This document shows, piece after piece, positions 1-9,887 of a stretch of DNA of 64,000 nt. The notes under the pieces were generated by a model that was not told the DNA's origin, made no database searches, and saw only the letters and a program-made list of their open reading frames with translations. Position 1 is the stretch's first letter. Each line of letters begins with the position of its first letter. Made by a program: the position numbers and the translations under genes. This DNA is from Planctomycetota bacterium (GTDB lineage: Bacteria > Planctomycetota > UBA1135 > GCA-002686595), in NCBI GenBank assembly GCA_012959525.1, contig DUDB01000017.1:62845-126844 (forward strand), read 5' to 3'.

Positions 1-429
1 AACATGGTGCAGATGGAGTGGGCCACCTTCCTGGAGAAGATGAAGACTCGCCAGTTTGATGGCTGCAACCTGGCATGGGTGCCGTCGCTGGAGAGTGACC
101 CTGAGCAGATCTGGCATTCCAAATGGGGCGAGTTCGACGCTCGCGGATCCAACAATGCCGGCGTCATGGATCCCAAGATCGATGAGCTGATCGCGGCGGG
201 TCAGCGCGAGCTCGACTTCGACAAGCGCCAGGCCATCTGGCGCGAGATGCACCGCTACCTCTATGAGAACGTGCACCCGTACCTGTTCATGTACAACGTG
301 CCCCAGAAGTTCGCCCTGAACCGGCGCTTCCGCGGGTTCCAGACCCTGGGCATCGACCCCGGATACGTGATCCGCCGCTGGCACCTGTGGGAGCCGACGG
401 ACAAGACCCGCGCGACTCTGAATCGCTAG
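1..429 (+). CDS. Peptide ABC transporter substrate-binding protein (OppA/DppA, SBP family 5), C-terminal part
   Basis: The gene begins before the window; the reading frame is open from base 1 and ends at TAG 427-429, leaving about 142 residues. The visible part has the C-terminal pattern of family 5 solute-binding proteins: a segment 'FDGCNLAWVPSLESDPEQIW', then 'ARGSNNAGVMDPKIDELIA' and a conserved 'YLYENVHPYLFMYNVPQKFAL' region that packs lobe I. The protein would bind oligopeptides or other substrates in the periplasm and deliver them to the permeases encoded directly downstream. Position before two permease and two ATPase genes supports this strongly. Substrate cannot be told from the fragment. 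Confidence 0.85.
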   Translation, partial: NMVQMEWATFLEKMKTRQFDGCNLAWVPSLESDPEQIWHSKWGEFDARGSNNAGVMDPKIDELIAAGQRELDFDKRQAIWREMHRYLYENVHPYLFMYNVPQKFALNRRFRGFQTLGIDPGYVIRRWHLWEPTDKTRATLNR

Positions 430-445
430 GTTTCCGTGACGCCTC

Positions 446-517
446 AGAAGGGGGGCTCTTGGGTGGGGTGGGCCTACCCTTGGGCCCTGCAGCCGTGTAT
501 CTTCGGCCCCCCCTTCT
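446..517. other. Long-range inverted repeat between binding-protein and permease genes
   Basis: AGAAGGGGGG at 446-455 is exactly complementary to CCCCCCTTCT at 508-517, enclosing a GC-rich 52-base loop that itself contains smaller complementary stretches (GGGT...ACCC near 461-479). It lies in the 125-base gap between the binding protein and the first permease. In opp operons such a structure commonly lowers expression of downstream genes relative to the binding protein; that role is inferred. There is no clear U-tract, so it is not a textbook terminator. Confidence 0.4.
468..479. repeat. Dispersed 12-mer GTGGGCCTACCC, copy 1
   Basis: This copy lies within the loop of the inverted repeat between the binding protein and permease genes. 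An exact copy is at 13471-13482 and a near copy at 23570-23581. All three lie outside coding regions. Confidence 0.35.
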
Positions 518-554
518 CTAACGGGAACGGATCTCCTTCCCCCGCCGATCTGCC

Positions 555-2051
555 GTGCTGGCCTTCATCCTCCGCCGACTGCTCCTAATGATTCCGACCA
601 CCCTGGGGGTGGCGGCAGTCGTTTTTGCGATCTACCACCTGGCCCCCGGGGACCCGGCCACGGTCATGATGGGCATGGGCTCGGGCGGACAGATGGCCAC
701 GGATTCGGACTCGGCCTCGAAGATCGACGCCTTCCGTATCAAGCACGGGCTCGACCGGAATCCGGTCATCCAGTTCCTCGACTACATCGGCCCCGTCAAC
801 CTCTCTCGCGATGGCTGCTCGCTGTTCTCCTCACCCTATGGGGAGCGCAAGGTGGAAGAGGTCGAGCTGCCGGACGGGACCATCGTGCGCGAGGGCAAGC
901 CCCTGCCCATCGAGTATCTGCCCGACACCCCCGAGGGGGAGCGCGGCGAGATGGAGGACCTGCGGCAGGTGCTCCTAGACGACGCTGCGGGGGACTCGGC
1001 CTGGTCCAACGCCGTCAGCCGCCTCAAGAAGAAGAATGAGAGCCCTGAAGGCGCCTGCCTGCCCGCCCTGATGACGAGCCTGCAGGAATTGCGCCTGGAG
1101 ACCGACAGCCGTGGTCCGACGATCGAGCGTGTGGGTGCCGCCTTGGAGACGATCACTGGCCACGAGCCCCAGCTGCACTCGATACGCGTGGAGCAGCTGG
1201 GCCAGGGAGCGCGCATCCGCAGCTGGTTCCGCTGGTATTACGAGGAGGGTGGCGGCGGCCGGGTGAAGAACACCGGTGAGAACACCTGGGGTGGGCTGCT
1301 CTGTCTGCAGTTGGGCAATGAGATGCAGGCCAACACACCTGTAGCTGCGGAGCTTATGCGCCGCCTCAAGGTGACCGTTCCCCTGTCCCTTGTGGCCGTA
1401 CTGCTGAGCTACCTCATCGCCCTGCCCCTGGGCATCTTCTCCGTGCGCAATCAGGGCACCAAGATCGACGGTGGCATGACCGTTGTGCTTTTCATCCTGT
1501 ATTCCATCCCGACCTTCTGGGCCGGGCTGATGCTGATCCTGGTCTTCGGCAAGACGGGCCTGGACCTCTTGCCTGTCCTGGGGCTGCACGACAAGGACGC
1601 CGACTCCCTGAGCGGCATCGCTTACGCCTGGGACGTCGTGAAGCACGCGGTGCTACCGGTCCTGACCCTGACCTACGGCAGCCTGGCTTACCTGTCCCGG
1701 CAGATGCGAGCCGGGATGCTGGAGGTGATCCGCCAGGACTACATCCGTACCGCGCGTGCCAAGGGCTTGAGCGAGCGGGTCGTCGTGTACAAGCACGCCC
1801 TGCGCAACTCGATGATCCCGGTACTGACCCTGCTGGCCTCCATCCTGCCGATCCTTATCGGCGGGTCGATCATCGTCGAGAAGGTCTTCGATATCCCCGG
1901 CATGGGCAAGTATGCCTTCGAGGGCCTCTTGCGTCGGGACTTCTACATCGTCATGGCCGTCACCATCTTCGTGGGCATCATGACCCAGGTGGGCATCCTG
2001 CTCTCGGACATCACTTACTCCCTCGTGGATCCGCGCATCCGGCATGAGTAA
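555..2051 (+). CDS. Peptide ABC transporter permease, OppB/DppB family, with large insertion
   Basis: Inner-membrane permease of the peptide importer. The N-terminus (about residues 1-40) has the DppB signature: a first membrane helix followed by 'YHLAPGDPATVMM'. Residues about 250-498 hold the BPD_transp_1 domain, with the ATPase-contact (EAA) segment around 'EVIRQDYIRTARAKGLSE' and the closing 'LSDITYSLVDPRIR'. The family is usually about 310-340 residues; here a hydrophilic stretch of roughly 190 residues (about 60-245) sits between helix 1 and helix 2, predicted periplasmic. Start GTG 555 is chosen because the helix begins immediately; no Shine-Dalgarno is visible. It overlaps the next permease by 8 bases. 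Confidence 0.92.
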   Translation: MLAFILRRLLLMIPTTLGVAAVVFAIYHLAPGDPATVMMGMGSGGQMATDSDSASKIDAFRIKHGLDRNPVIQFLDYIGPVNLSRDGCSLFSSPYGERKVEEVELPDGTIVREGKPLPIEYLPDTPEGERGEMEDLRQVLLDDAAGDSAWSNAVSRLKKKNESPEGACLPALMTSLQELRLETDSRGPTIERVGAALETITGHEPQLHSIRVEQLGQGARIRSWFRWYYEEGGGGRVKNTGENTWGGLLCLQLGNEMQANTPVAAELMRRLKVTVPLSLVAVLLSYLIALPLGIFSVRNQGTKIDGGMTVVLFILYSIPTFWAGLMLILVFGKTGLDLLPVLGLHDKDADSLSGIAYAWDVVKHAVLPVLTLTYGSLAYLSRQMRAGMLEVIRQDYIRTARAKGLSERVVVYKHALRNSMIPVLTLLASILPILIGGSIIVEKVFDIPGMGKYAFEGLLRRDFYIVMAVTIFVGIMTQVGILLSDITYSLVDPRIRHE

Positions 2052-3921
2052 GGCGCCCACCAAGCCCACCGATGGCGCGCTTGAGGCCCAGGTTTACTCT
2101 AAGGACTACTGGGATCTGGTCTTCGAACAGCTCAGCAAGCGCACCCTGTTCAAGATTGGCCTCGTAGTCCTGGCGTTCCTTTATGGCTCGGCCATCTACG
2201 CGCCGTTCCTGGCCAATGACCGCCCCTTCGTGATCGAGTCGGTGGACCTGCGCGCCTTCCGCAGCGCGTCCGGTTCCCTCTCGGCCGTGACCACGGGCAT
2301 GGGCAGCCTGATCAAGCAGAGCGACGAGGACTACACCGAGCGCCTGCGCTCCGCGGGGACCCTCGGCAAGGAGGGCGTCCCCCAGGACCGTACCGGTGCT
2401 CTGGGGCAGGAGCGGCGGGCGGCAGCCAATCGGCTGGAGACCCTGCGACTGTATCTGCCGGCCGACGGCGAGCCTTCTCCCGCGGCTCCCGATGCCCCAG
2501 GACCGCGTGCCGCACTGGATTCCTACGAGAGTCTGGTCACGGATGGCCTGGGGGCCTTCGATGCGGGGGATTCGGAGACGGCGCTGGTCAAGATCACCGA
2601 AGCCAAGAAGTTGGCGCGAGGATTCCGGCGCGCCCTGGCCATCTGGGACCCTGCCGACCCCGACTCTACCGGCCTGCGCCTGCTCGGAGCCAAGAGTCAT
2701 CCCTTGACCGAGGCCCTCTCGGGCAAGGAGGTCTTCTTCATGCTCTTCTGGTTCCTGGTCCTGGCCTGGCCGGCCTGGAATCGCCTGGTGAACCAGACCG
2801 TGCTCTCCGGAAACCGTGAGCGTATCCGCCTCTGGAGAAGCCGCAAGTCCTTGGGAGTCGTGCTCATTTCCCTGCTGGGAAGCGTGGCGTGGGTGAACTC
2901 TCCTTTCTACGGCGGTGGCAGCGCCTTCGACACGGCCCCCTACAAGAGCGGCCTGGCCACCGGTGACATGTGGCTGACTCCCGAAGGCCAGCCCATGCAG
3001 ACCGAACAGGCCGACACGGTGGTCTGGGCTCCGGTGGCATTCGGTTCCGCCGAGACGCGCTCCGATGCCGAGGTCAACTTTCGCCCCCCGACCTGGCGCG
3101 CCAACGCAGAGATCGATAGCGATGGTCGCTACGTGCGCGGGGCCCGAGCCAAGGCCGCCGGGGAGACCGACGCCACAGGCTACGAGGTGCCTGCGGTTCC
3201 CGTGCAGGTCAAGCCCGGCGAGCCAGGCGTCAACCATCCTCTGCGCCGCATCGCTGGCACCGATGAGCTGGGCCGCGACCTGTTCACACGCATTCTCTGG
3301 GGCGGGCGCGTGAGCCTGATGGTGGGCATCCTCTCCGCCGTGCTCCTGACCGTCTTGGGCGTGGTGATCGGCTCCATCGCCGGCTACTTCGGAGGCCGGG
3401 TGGACGTGGTCATCATGCGCGCCATCGAGATCATCCAATCTCTGCCCGCCTTCTTCCTGATCCTGATGGCCATGGCCTTCACCGATCCCAAGGTCGTGCC
3501 GCCCATCTTCGCCATCATCTTCGTCATCGCCCTTATCCGCTGGACGGGCACGGCGCGTCTGGTGCGCGGCGAGTTCATGCGTCTGCGCGAGCAGGAGTTC
3601 GTGCTGGCGGCGCGCTCTCTGGGCTTCTCGGATGCGCGCACCATCTTCCGTCACGTGCTGCCCAACGCCATGAGTCCGGTGCTGGTCTCGGCAGCCTTCT
3701 CCGTGGCCGCCGGCATCCTGACGGAGTCGGCCATCTCCTTCCTGGGCTTCGGCACACGGCCGCCCGAGGCCTCCTGGGGAGCGCTGGTCAACGAGAGTCG
3801 CAACCCCCAGTTCTGGTGGATCCAGGTCTTCCCGGGCGTGCTGATCTTCATCACCGTCACCTGCTACAACCTCGTGGGGGATGCCGTGCGCGACGCGCTG
3901 GATCCGAAGATGAAGCTATGA
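2044..3921 (+). CDS. Peptide ABC transporter permease, OppC/DppC family, with large N-terminal insertion
   Basis: Second inner-membrane permease of the importer, 625 residues against about 300 for typical OppC. The N-terminal helix (about 38-58) is followed by a long hydrophilic region, then extra hydrophobic segments around 228-248 and 275-292, another hydrophilic stretch, and only then the canonical module beginning at '[20 protein letters not shown]' (about 400). The permease domain contains the EAA-type segment near '[19 protein letters not shown]' and ends '[17 protein letters not shown]', typical of DppC. The start overlaps the previous gene by 8 bases and the stop overlaps the ATPase start as ATGA, indicating tight co-translation. 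The extra domains have no recognised match. Confidence 0.92.
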   Translation: MSKAPTKPTDGALEAQVYSKDYWDLVFEQLSKRTLFKIGLVVLAFLYGSAIYAPFLANDRPFVIESVDLRAFRSASGSLSAVTTGMGSLIKQSDEDYTERLRSAGTLGKEGVPQDRTGALGQERRAAANRLETLRLYLPADGEPSPAAPDAPGPRAALDSYESLVTDGLGAFDAGDSETALVKITEAKKLARGFRRALAIWDPADPDSTGLRLLGAKSHPLTEALSGKEVFFMLFWFLVLAWPAWNRLVNQTVLSGNRERIRLWRSRKSLGVVLISLLGSVAWVNSPFYGGGSAFDTAPYKSGLATGDMWLTPEGQPMQTEQADTVVWAPVAFGSAETRSDAEVNFRPPTWRANAEIDSDGRYVRGARAKAAGETDATGYEVPAVPVQVKPGEPGVNHPLRRIAGTDELGRDLFTRILWGGRVSLMVGILSAVLLTVLGVVIGSIAGYFGGRVDVVIMRAIEIIQSLPAFFLILMAMAFTDPKVVPPIFAIIFVIALIRWTGTARLVRGEFMRLREQEFVLAARSLGFSDARTIFRHVLPNAMSPVLVSAAFSVAAGILTESAISFLGFGTRPPEASWGALVNESRNPQFWWIQVFPGVLIFITVTCYNLVGDAVRDALDPKMKL

Positions 3922-4946
3922 CCGATCCCAGTCAAAGCCCCGCGACATCCTCGAACGGCAGCAAGCCGCTCCTGGAGCTACGCGAACTCAAGACCCACTT
4001 CCGGGTGGACGAGGGGCTCGCCAAGGCCGTGGACGGAGTGAGCTACAGTCTGCGTGAGGGCGAGACTCTGGGAGTCGTGGGGGAGTCGGGCTGCGGCAAG
4101 AGCGTCACCGCCTTGTCCGTCATGGGGCTTGTGCCCATGCCGCCGGGCCTCAACGCGGGCGGCGAGATCCTCTTCCGCGGCGAGAACCTCCTGCTCCGGA
4201 GCGAGGAGCAGATGCGCGCCATCCGTGGCAACGAGATCGCCATGATCTTCCAGGAGCCCATGACGGCTCTGAACCCGGTTTACACCGTGGGCAACCAGAT
4301 CATGGAGACGGTCATGCTGCACCAGGGCATGGATGCCGCGGCTGCCCGGGAACACGCCATCGGCATGCTGGAAAAAGTCGGCATTCCCTCCCCGCTCTCG
4401 CGCGTGGATGAATACCCCCATCAGCTCTCCGGCGGTATGCGCCAGCGGGTGATGATCGCGATCGCCATGTCCTGCAACCCGTCCCTGTTGATCGCCGACG
4501 AGCCCACCACGGCTCTGGATGTCACCATCCAGGCCCAGATCCTGGACCTGATCGCGGACCTGCAGAAGGCCGAGGGCATGAGCGTGCTGCTCATCACCCA
4601 CGACCTGGGCGTCGTGGCCCAGACGGCCCACCACGTGGCCGTGATGTACGCGGGCAAGGTGGTGGAGTACGCCACGGTGGGAGAGTTGTTCAGCAATCCA
4701 AGGCATCCCTACTCCATCGGGCTGTTCCGTTCCCTCCCGGATCTGGCGGGCGCCGGGGAGCGGCTCGAGACCATCCCGGGCATGGTGCCGAGCGCCACCC
4801 ACTTCCCGAGCGGCTGCCGTTTTCGGACGCGCTGTTCCATCGCCACGGATCTGTGCGCCAGTCAGGTGCCCAGCCTGGATCCTATGGACGGAACCGCAGG
4901 GCACACCGTGGCTTGCCATCACCTCGAGGAGGCCGAGAAGCTATGA
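3918..4946 (+). CDS. Peptide ABC transporter ATP-binding protein, OppD/DppD family
   Basis: Cytoplasmic ATPase that powers peptide import, 342 residues. Walker A GESGCGKS is at 55-62, the ABC signature LSGGMRQR and Walker B '[12 protein letters not shown]' follow, and the C-terminus carries the oligopeptide-transporter extension with Cys residues ([15 protein letters not shown]). In OppD homologues these cysteines belong to a region that can hold an Fe-S cluster. The ATG at 3918 overlaps the OppC stop (ATGA); an in-frame start further upstream exists but would lie deep inside the permease gene. The stop overlaps the next start in the same way. Confidence 0.95.
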   Translation: MTDPSQSPATSSNGSKPLLELRELKTHFRVDEGLAKAVDGVSYSLREGETLGVVGESGCGKSVTALSVMGLVPMPPGLNAGGEILFRGENLLLRSEEQMRAIRGNEIAMIFQEPMTALNPVYTVGNQIMETVMLHQGMDAAAAREHAIGMLEKVGIPSPLSRVDEYPHQLSGGMRQRVMIAIAMSCNPSLLIADEPTTALDVTIQAQILDLIADLQKAEGMSVLLITHDLGVVAQTAHHVAVMYAGKVVEYATVGELFSNPRHPYSIGLFRSLPDLAGAGERLETIPGMVPSATHFPSGCRFRTRCSIATDLCASQVPSLDPMDGTAGHTVACHHLEEAEKL

Positions 4947-5950
4947 GTGCTCCCGACAACCTGCTCGAGGTCACCGGCCTCAAGAAGTACTTCCCCATCT
5001 ATCGCGGCATCCTCTCGCGACATGTCGGGGACGTGAAGGCCGTGGACGGTATCGACTTCACCCTCGGACGCCAGGAGACCTTGTCCGTGGTGGGGGAGTC
5101 GGGTTGCGGCAAGACCACCGCGGGTCGCTCGCTGCTGCGCCTCTTGACGCCCACTGCAGGTGAAGCCCTCTATCGGCCCGAACCCGGAGCCCCGCAGGTG
5201 AATCTGTTCGGTCTCTCCGAGAGGAAGATGCGCGCCTTGCGCCGGGACCTGCAGATCATCTTCCAGGATCCCTATGGCAGCCTGAACCCGCGAATCACCG
5301 TGGGCAACGCCATCGGCGAGGCTCTGTCCGTGCACGGGATCGCCCAGGGCAGCGAGTTGGAGGACCGTGTCAGCGAGCTGCTGCGCCTGGTGGGCCTGCG
5401 TCCGGACGTGGCCAACCGCTTCCCGCACGAGTTCTCCGGCGGCCAGCGCCAGCGCGTCGGCATCGCCCGCGCCCTGACCCTGCGGCCCAAGCTCATCGTC
5501 TGCGACGAGGCGGTCAGCGCCCTGGACGTGTCCATCCAGGCCCAGGTCCTCAACCTGCTGGGTGACCTGCAGGAGGAGTTCGGCCTGTCCTACATCTTCA
5601 TCGCCCACGATCTGTCGGTGGTGAAGTACATCTCGGACCGCGTGGCGGTCATGTACCTGGGCCGTATCGTGGAGACCGGCACGGTGGAGCAGATCTTCGA
5701 GAACCCCCAGCACCCCTACACCAAGGCCCTGCTGGCGGCGATTCCCGTGCCCGACCCCGCGCGTCGCAGTCAGCGCGTGCACCTGGAGGGCGACGTACCC
5801 TCGCCCATCTCACCGCCGAGCGGCTGCCACTTCCACACGCGCTGCCCGGTGGCCGAAGAGCGCTGCAGCCGCGAGACTCCGGCCATGCAGGCCTGCGAGG
5901 AGGGCCACCACGCGGCCTGTTTCCTGGCGGAAGTGTGCTCGTCGACCTGA
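4943..5950 (+). CDS. Peptide ABC transporter ATP-binding protein, OppF/DppF family
   Basis: Second ATPase of the importer, 335 residues, forming a heterodimer with the OppD-type protein. Walker [10 protein letters not shown] is at 51-59, the signature motif is FSGGQRQR, and Walker B reads '[12 protein letters not shown]', the Ala-Val variant usual in OppF. The C-terminal Cys-containing extension ([15 protein letters not shown]) matches the family. Start ATG 4943 overlaps the OppD stop. The gene ends the operon; seven bases later lies the stop of a convergent gene. Confidence 0.95.
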   Translation: MSAPDNLLEVTGLKKYFPIYRGILSRHVGDVKAVDGIDFTLGRQETLSVVGESGCGKTTAGRSLLRLLTPTAGEALYRPEPGAPQVNLFGLSERKMRALRRDLQIIFQDPYGSLNPRITVGNAIGEALSVHGIAQGSELEDRVSELLRLVGLRPDVANRFPHEFSGGQRQRVGIARALTLRPKLIVCDEAVSALDVSIQAQVLNLLGDLQEEFGLSYIFIAHDLSVVKYISDRVAVMYLGRIVETGTVEQIFENPQHPYTKALLAAIPVPDPARRSQRVHLEGDVPSPISPPSGCHFHTRCPVAEERCSRETPAMQACEEGHHAACFLAEVCSST

Positions 5951-5957
5951 GAGCGTC

Positions 5958-7457
5958 CTAGCGGGGGATCGCGTTGACCGTGTAGTAGGCGTCCCGGTGC
6001 AGGAGCGCCTCCCCGTCCCGCGCGCGCAGGGCGATCAGGTCGAACTCGTGCACGTGACCGAGGCGCAGCTCGTCCAGCACCAGGGTGGCCTCCAGCCCAT
6101 CCTCGGACAGCTCTACCGAGCGCACCTCGGGCACCGTCTGGTCCACCTCCGGTCCGCCGTAGCCCGCGTGGTAGATGTGGGTGAAGGTGCCCAGCTTGTA
6201 GGTGGCGAGGTCCTGGCCCGTGATCGGGTCCACGGGCTTGGTGAAGCGCACCCGGAACCCGTCCGGGGTGATCGAGATGCGCTCGATCTCGAAGGGCATC
6301 TTGCCCGTCCATTCCAGTCGCTCGAGGGCGAAGGGCTGGAGGCCGCGAACGGGCCAGCCGCGGTTGGTGCCCCCCGTCAGCAGGCGACCCTCGTCCGTGA
6401 AGGTGACGTTCAGGATGCCCGTGGATAGGCCCTCCCGGAAGGGATAGCAGGCGCCCTGCCAGATCCCGTTCACCTGTTCGGTGGTGGCGCGCATCACCAG
6501 CGAGAGGCTGAAGTCCCCCAGGAACATCTGGCCCTCGAAGGGGCCGAAGCGCCCGCCGCTGCGATCCACGCAAAAGCCGGTGATGGAGCGCCCCATGCGG
6601 ATGTAGGGGAAGACCACCGCGTAGGGCTGCAGCTCGGGCAGGCGCTGGCTCTCGATGCGCACCCGCGAGCCGGAGTCGGGCACCTCGGGCGCCAGGCCCA
6701 GGTTCGGCGCGAAGGGGTACCAGTTGAAGCTGGCCGGGTGGCCCAGGAAGGCGCCCGGGGTGATGGCCTTCAGGCTGCAGGCGGAGTTCCAGGGTCCCTG
6801 GCTCTCGATGTACATCAGGGCTCCGTGCTCATTGGCTCCGATGCCCCCTGGGCTGCGCATGCCACTGGCGATGGGCACGGTCTGGCCGTCGGGTGTGACA
6901 CGCATGGTCCAGCCACGGAAGAGGGCGCGCGAGTGGTAGGAGCTGGACAGGCCCAGGGCCACGTGGATGTTGCCCTCGGCGTCGAACTTGGAGCCAAAAG
7001 CGTACTCGTGGTAGTTGGCGTAGCCCCATTCGTCGGAGAGGGTCTCGAACCGATCCGCTCGGCCATCTCCATCCGTGTCTCGCAGGCGCGTGAGTTCGCA
7101 GCTCTGGGTGACGTACAGGTCCCCTGCCCGTTGCTCCAGGCCGAAGATTTCGTCCAGGCCGGTGGCGAACAGGTGGAAGGTTGGGGCGGGCTTCTCTGCA
7201 TCCACCCCGTCCATGAGGTAAATGTCGCCGCGTCGTGTACCCACCGCCACGCGCCCGTCGGGCAGGACGGCGAAGGCGCCCGCTTCGATCACTAGGTCCT
7301 CGGGAATGGTCAGGGAAGCCAACCGGTAGTAGGCGCGCTCACGGCTGGCGGTGCCCCAGGTGGCGCCCAGATCCTCTCCGGAGCCGGAGCCCGCCTGGGC
7401 CGGACCGGGCAGCGCCGCCAGGGCGGCGATCATGGAGAGCCTAGTGAAGGAGTTCAT
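5958..7457 (-). CDS. PVC-type soluble dehydrogenase-like beta-propeller protein
   Basis: Secreted protein of 499 residues resembling the sugar-dehydrogenase-like beta-propellers that planctomycetes encode beside c-type cytochromes. An N-terminal signal peptide ends near 'ALPGPAQA'. Propeller features include 'AFAVLPDGRVAVGTRRGDIYL', a calcium-loop-like 'DTDGDGRAD' and 'SGMRSPGGIGANEHGALMY'; residues beyond about 390 form a beta-rich C-terminal domain. Substrate and cofactor cannot be told. ATG 7457 is preferred over an upstream TTG at 7490; with it the gene overlaps the end of the cytochrome gene by 17 bases, suggesting coupled translation and electron transfer between the two products (inference). 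Confidence 0.75.
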   Translation of the reverse strand: MNSFTRLSMIAALAALPGPAQAGSGSGEDLGATWGTASRERAYYRLASLTIPEDLVIEAGAFAVLPDGRVAVGTRRGDIYLMDGVDAEKPAPTFHLFATGLDEIFGLEQRAGDLYVTQSCELTRLRDTDGDGRADRFETLSDEWGYANYHEYAFGSKFDAEGNIHVALGLSSSYHSRALFRGWTMRVTPDGQTVPIASGMRSPGGIGANEHGALMYIESQGPWNSACSLKAITPGAFLGHPASFNWYPFAPNLGLAPEVPDSGSRVRIESQRLPELQPYAVVFPYIRMGRSITGFCVDRSGGRFGPFEGQMFLGDFSLSLVMRATTEQVNGIWQGACYPFREGLSTGILNVTFTDEGRLLTGGTNRGWPVRGLQPFALERLEWTGKMPFEIERISITPDGFRVRFTKPVDPITGQDLATYKLGTFTHIYHAGYGGPEVDQTVPEVRSVELSEDGLEATLVLDELRLGHVHEFDLIALRARDGEALLHRDAYYTVNAIPR

Positions 7458-9840
7458 AGTCCAGGGTGAGGGTGGTTGTTCCCTCGTCAAGGGAGAGCTT
7501 CAGGAGGAGTTCGAGGGGCGGCTTGCCGGGATCTTCTCCTTCCTGCTCAGGATCGATCCGGCCACGCCTCAGGAGGGTCTCTCCCGTGGGGAGGCTGACG
7601 CGCAGCTCAGCGGTCTGGAAGCTCGTGGGGGAGCGCTCCTCGATGTCGCCGGTCAGGACGCGCATGTATAGGGTCTCGGCCTCCGGTGCCACAAGCCGCA
7701 GCTCGCGCCGTAGGACCGGGCGGCCCTCGACCTGCAGGACCCGGCTCGTGTCTTCGAGTTCGACCGAGCCGCTCGAGTACATGAAGGTCGGCGTGTCCAG
7801 CTCGCCCATGTAGTAGCCCCGGAAGCGATAGCCCAGGTTGCGGGCGTAGCGCGGGTCGGGGTTGATGGGCTGCTCCGCGTTCATGTGGGGAGCACGGGGC
7901 CATTCCTGGCTTGCGTTCTCCAGACGGCAGAAGGTCACGTCTTCGGAGAGGCGGACGGCCCGGCCCTTGGGATTGAAATTCCCGGCTGCCTGGCCGTTCC
8001 AGTTGACGGAGATGAACTCTCCACGCCATAGCGCCGACAGGCTCCCGTTCTGGGCGTTGAAGGCGTAGGACAGCCCCTCGGGGTAGCCCACGGCGATGCC
8101 GCGGAACCCGGCGACGCTGCTGCGCCCGCGGTAGGTCCGCACAGTTGAGGTCACCTCAAGGTTTGCCCCGTGGGTACGGATGCCCGGCGGATCCGCCGCC
8201 GAGCGCCCGAGAGAGAGGTAGAGCCAGATGGCCTCCAATTGGGCGCGGGTATCCCCATCGAGGATCCCCTCGTGCGTGGCATTGCCGTCGGGCCAGGACT
8301 GGGGCATGACGATGCCGGGACGCAGCTTCTCTGGGGCCACCAGGAAATCCATGAACCAGCCTGGCCGCAGGCGATCGGGTGAGGAGATCAGGTCGAGACC
8401 GCGCTTGCCTGGGGTGGGGCGGGCGTTGAAGTCGTGGCAGAGGATACATCCCAACCCTTCGGTCCCGACCAGCTCACGGCCCGCGCTGCGCGCGACCTTC
8501 TGCCACTCCTCGTCCTTCCACTTGCTCTTGGGCTCTCGCAGGGTCACCTCTTCGGCCGGGTCGGCTGCTTCAAACAGGTCGGGCAGGTGGGCGAGGTTGG
8601 CGGCCCCGAAGCGCGGCATGCGCGTCAGCATGTAGGGCCTGACGCTGGCCCCGTCAAAGAGGACCTGCTCCAGCCATCCGCGGGTCAGCTTGGCGCCGAC
8701 CCCTTTCAGGTCCGGGGGCAGGCGCGCCTCGTCGCCCAGCTCGACTTCGGTGGTCTGGAAGTGGGGCAGCAGAGGCTCGGGGACCCCTCCGAAGTCTCCC
8801 CACTTGTGACAGGCGATGCAGTTGAAGGCGGTCAGGGAGCGGGCCAGGGCTGTGGAGGGGGAAGGCTCGGGAGCGTTGCCTGCGAGGGCCTGCTCTATGG
8901 CCGCGCGTTGGCCAGGGTCTAGTCCAAAGCGCGCAGGCCCCGTTCGGAAACCCGTTAGCGGGTTAGGGATCACTCGGACCCCCTCGTCCACAAGGCAACC
9001 GCGCCCGGGCCGCAGACCGGCCAGATCAGGTGCCGGTAGGGTCGAGGTGAGTCCGAGCTCTGTGTGGCATGCCGCGCAGCCTAGCTCCTGGAAATGAAGA
9101 CGGCCCGCCGTTGCCCGCTGAGGATCAACTTGGAAGATCTCGACCGGGGGACGCACTCCGTTCAGCAGGTAGCTCGCCAGAGCTGTTGCTTCGTCCCGGT
9201 CGAGCCCCATGTCCGGCATGCGGCCTCCGGGGCGCGCGTGCAGGGGCTGGAAGAGGAAGCTGGTCAGGGAGTCGAGGCTGTACTTGGCTGGCAGGTGGCC
9301 CAGGTCTGCTACCGGAGCAGCAGGTCCGGGCGCCGCGGGTCCGTGGCACGCGACGCAGCCCACTCTGTGGAACAGTGCCTCTCCCTGCTTGCTCTGGGTC
9401 TCATCCGCGGAGATCGGGTCAGTGTTGAAGGGGCGACTCGCACGCGACACGAGGAAGTGGGTCAGATCCTGGGCAACCTGGACCCGCTGTGACGGTGCCA
9501 GGTGGCTGAGCAAGTCTGGCATGCGCGTCCCCGGTCGGGTGCCACTGGGGTCGGCGATAAAGCGCGTCAGATATCCCGGCTCGACGCGTTCTCCTACCTC
9601 TTCCAGTCGGGGGGCCGTTGGGCGGGGGGTGGAGGTGCCGCTGTGGCAATTGGCGCAGCCTAACTCCTCAATAAGTAGCCCGCCGACTTCTCGTGTGTCG
9701 AGTGGGTGTTGAGCTTGCAGGCCCGGAATGCGCGGTGGGGATTGGGCGATCGCGCCGGCCGCTGAGAGGAGCAGCAGCCCCATTGGGCCCAGGATCCTTT
9801 GGAACACATCGGGTCGGGGTGTGCTCCACATGCGCTCCAT
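7441..9840 (-). CDS. Pentahaem c-type cytochrome with C-terminal beta domain
   Basis: Exported electron-transfer protein, 799 residues from ATG 9840 (an ATG at 9831 and a TTG at 9891 are alternatives). A signal peptide ends near 'LLSAAGAIAQS'. Five CxxCH haem-attachment motifs are visible: CANCH (62-66), CVACH (162-166), CAACH (255-259), CIACH (341-345) and CILCH (465-469). Met residues suited as axial ligands follow several of them ('GTRMPDLL', 'GGRMPDMG', 'LTRMPRFG'), so the first part is a chain of class I cytochrome domains. Residues from about 570 form a beta-rich haem-free domain. It is followed by the dehydrogenase-like gene and probably accepts its electrons (inference). Confidence 0.85.
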   Translation of the reverse strand: MERMWSTPRPDVFQRILGPMGLLLLSAAGAIAQSPPRIPGLQAQHPLDTREVGGLLIEELGCANCHSGTSTPRPTAPRLEEVGERVEPGYLTRFIADPSGTRPGTRMPDLLSHLAPSQRVQVAQDLTHFLVSRASRPFNTDPISADETQSKQGEALFHRVGCVACHGPAAPGPAAPVADLGHLPAKYSLDSLTSFLFQPLHARPGGRMPDMGLDRDEATALASYLLNGVRPPVEIFQVDPQRATAGRLHFQELGCAACHTELGLTSTLPAPDLAGLRPGRGCLVDEGVRVIPNPLTGFRTGPARFGLDPGQRAAIEQALAGNAPEPSPSTALARSLTAFNCIACHKWGDFGGVPEPLLPHFQTTEVELGDEARLPPDLKGVGAKLTRGWLEQVLFDGASVRPYMLTRMPRFGAANLAHLPDLFEAADPAEEVTLREPKSKWKDEEWQKVARSAGRELVGTEGLGCILCHDFNARPTPGKRGLDLISSPDRLRPGWFMDFLVAPEKLRPGIVMPQSWPDGNATHEGILDGDTRAQLEAIWLYLSLGRSAADPPGIRTHGANLEVTSTVRTYRGRSSVAGFRGIAVGYPEGLSYAFNAQNGSLSALWRGEFISVNWNGQAAGNFNPKGRAVRLSEDVTFCRLENASQEWPRAPHMNAEQPINPDPRYARNLGYRFRGYYMGELDTPTFMYSSGSVELEDTSRVLQVEGRPVLRRELRLVAPEAETLYMRVLTGDIEERSPTSFQTAELRVSLPTGETLLRRGRIDPEQEGEDPGKPPLELLLKLSLDEGTTTLTLDYELLH

Positions 9841-9887
9841 GTTGGGTCTCGGCGCCGATTCGCACAAGGGTGCGTAGGCCTTGGGGA

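Noticed and set aside
2011-3654. Long minus-strand frame of 547 codons opposite the second permease
   Set aside because: The translation is His/Gly/Asp-rich low-complexity shadow of the permease; the plus-strand frame has clear family motifs.
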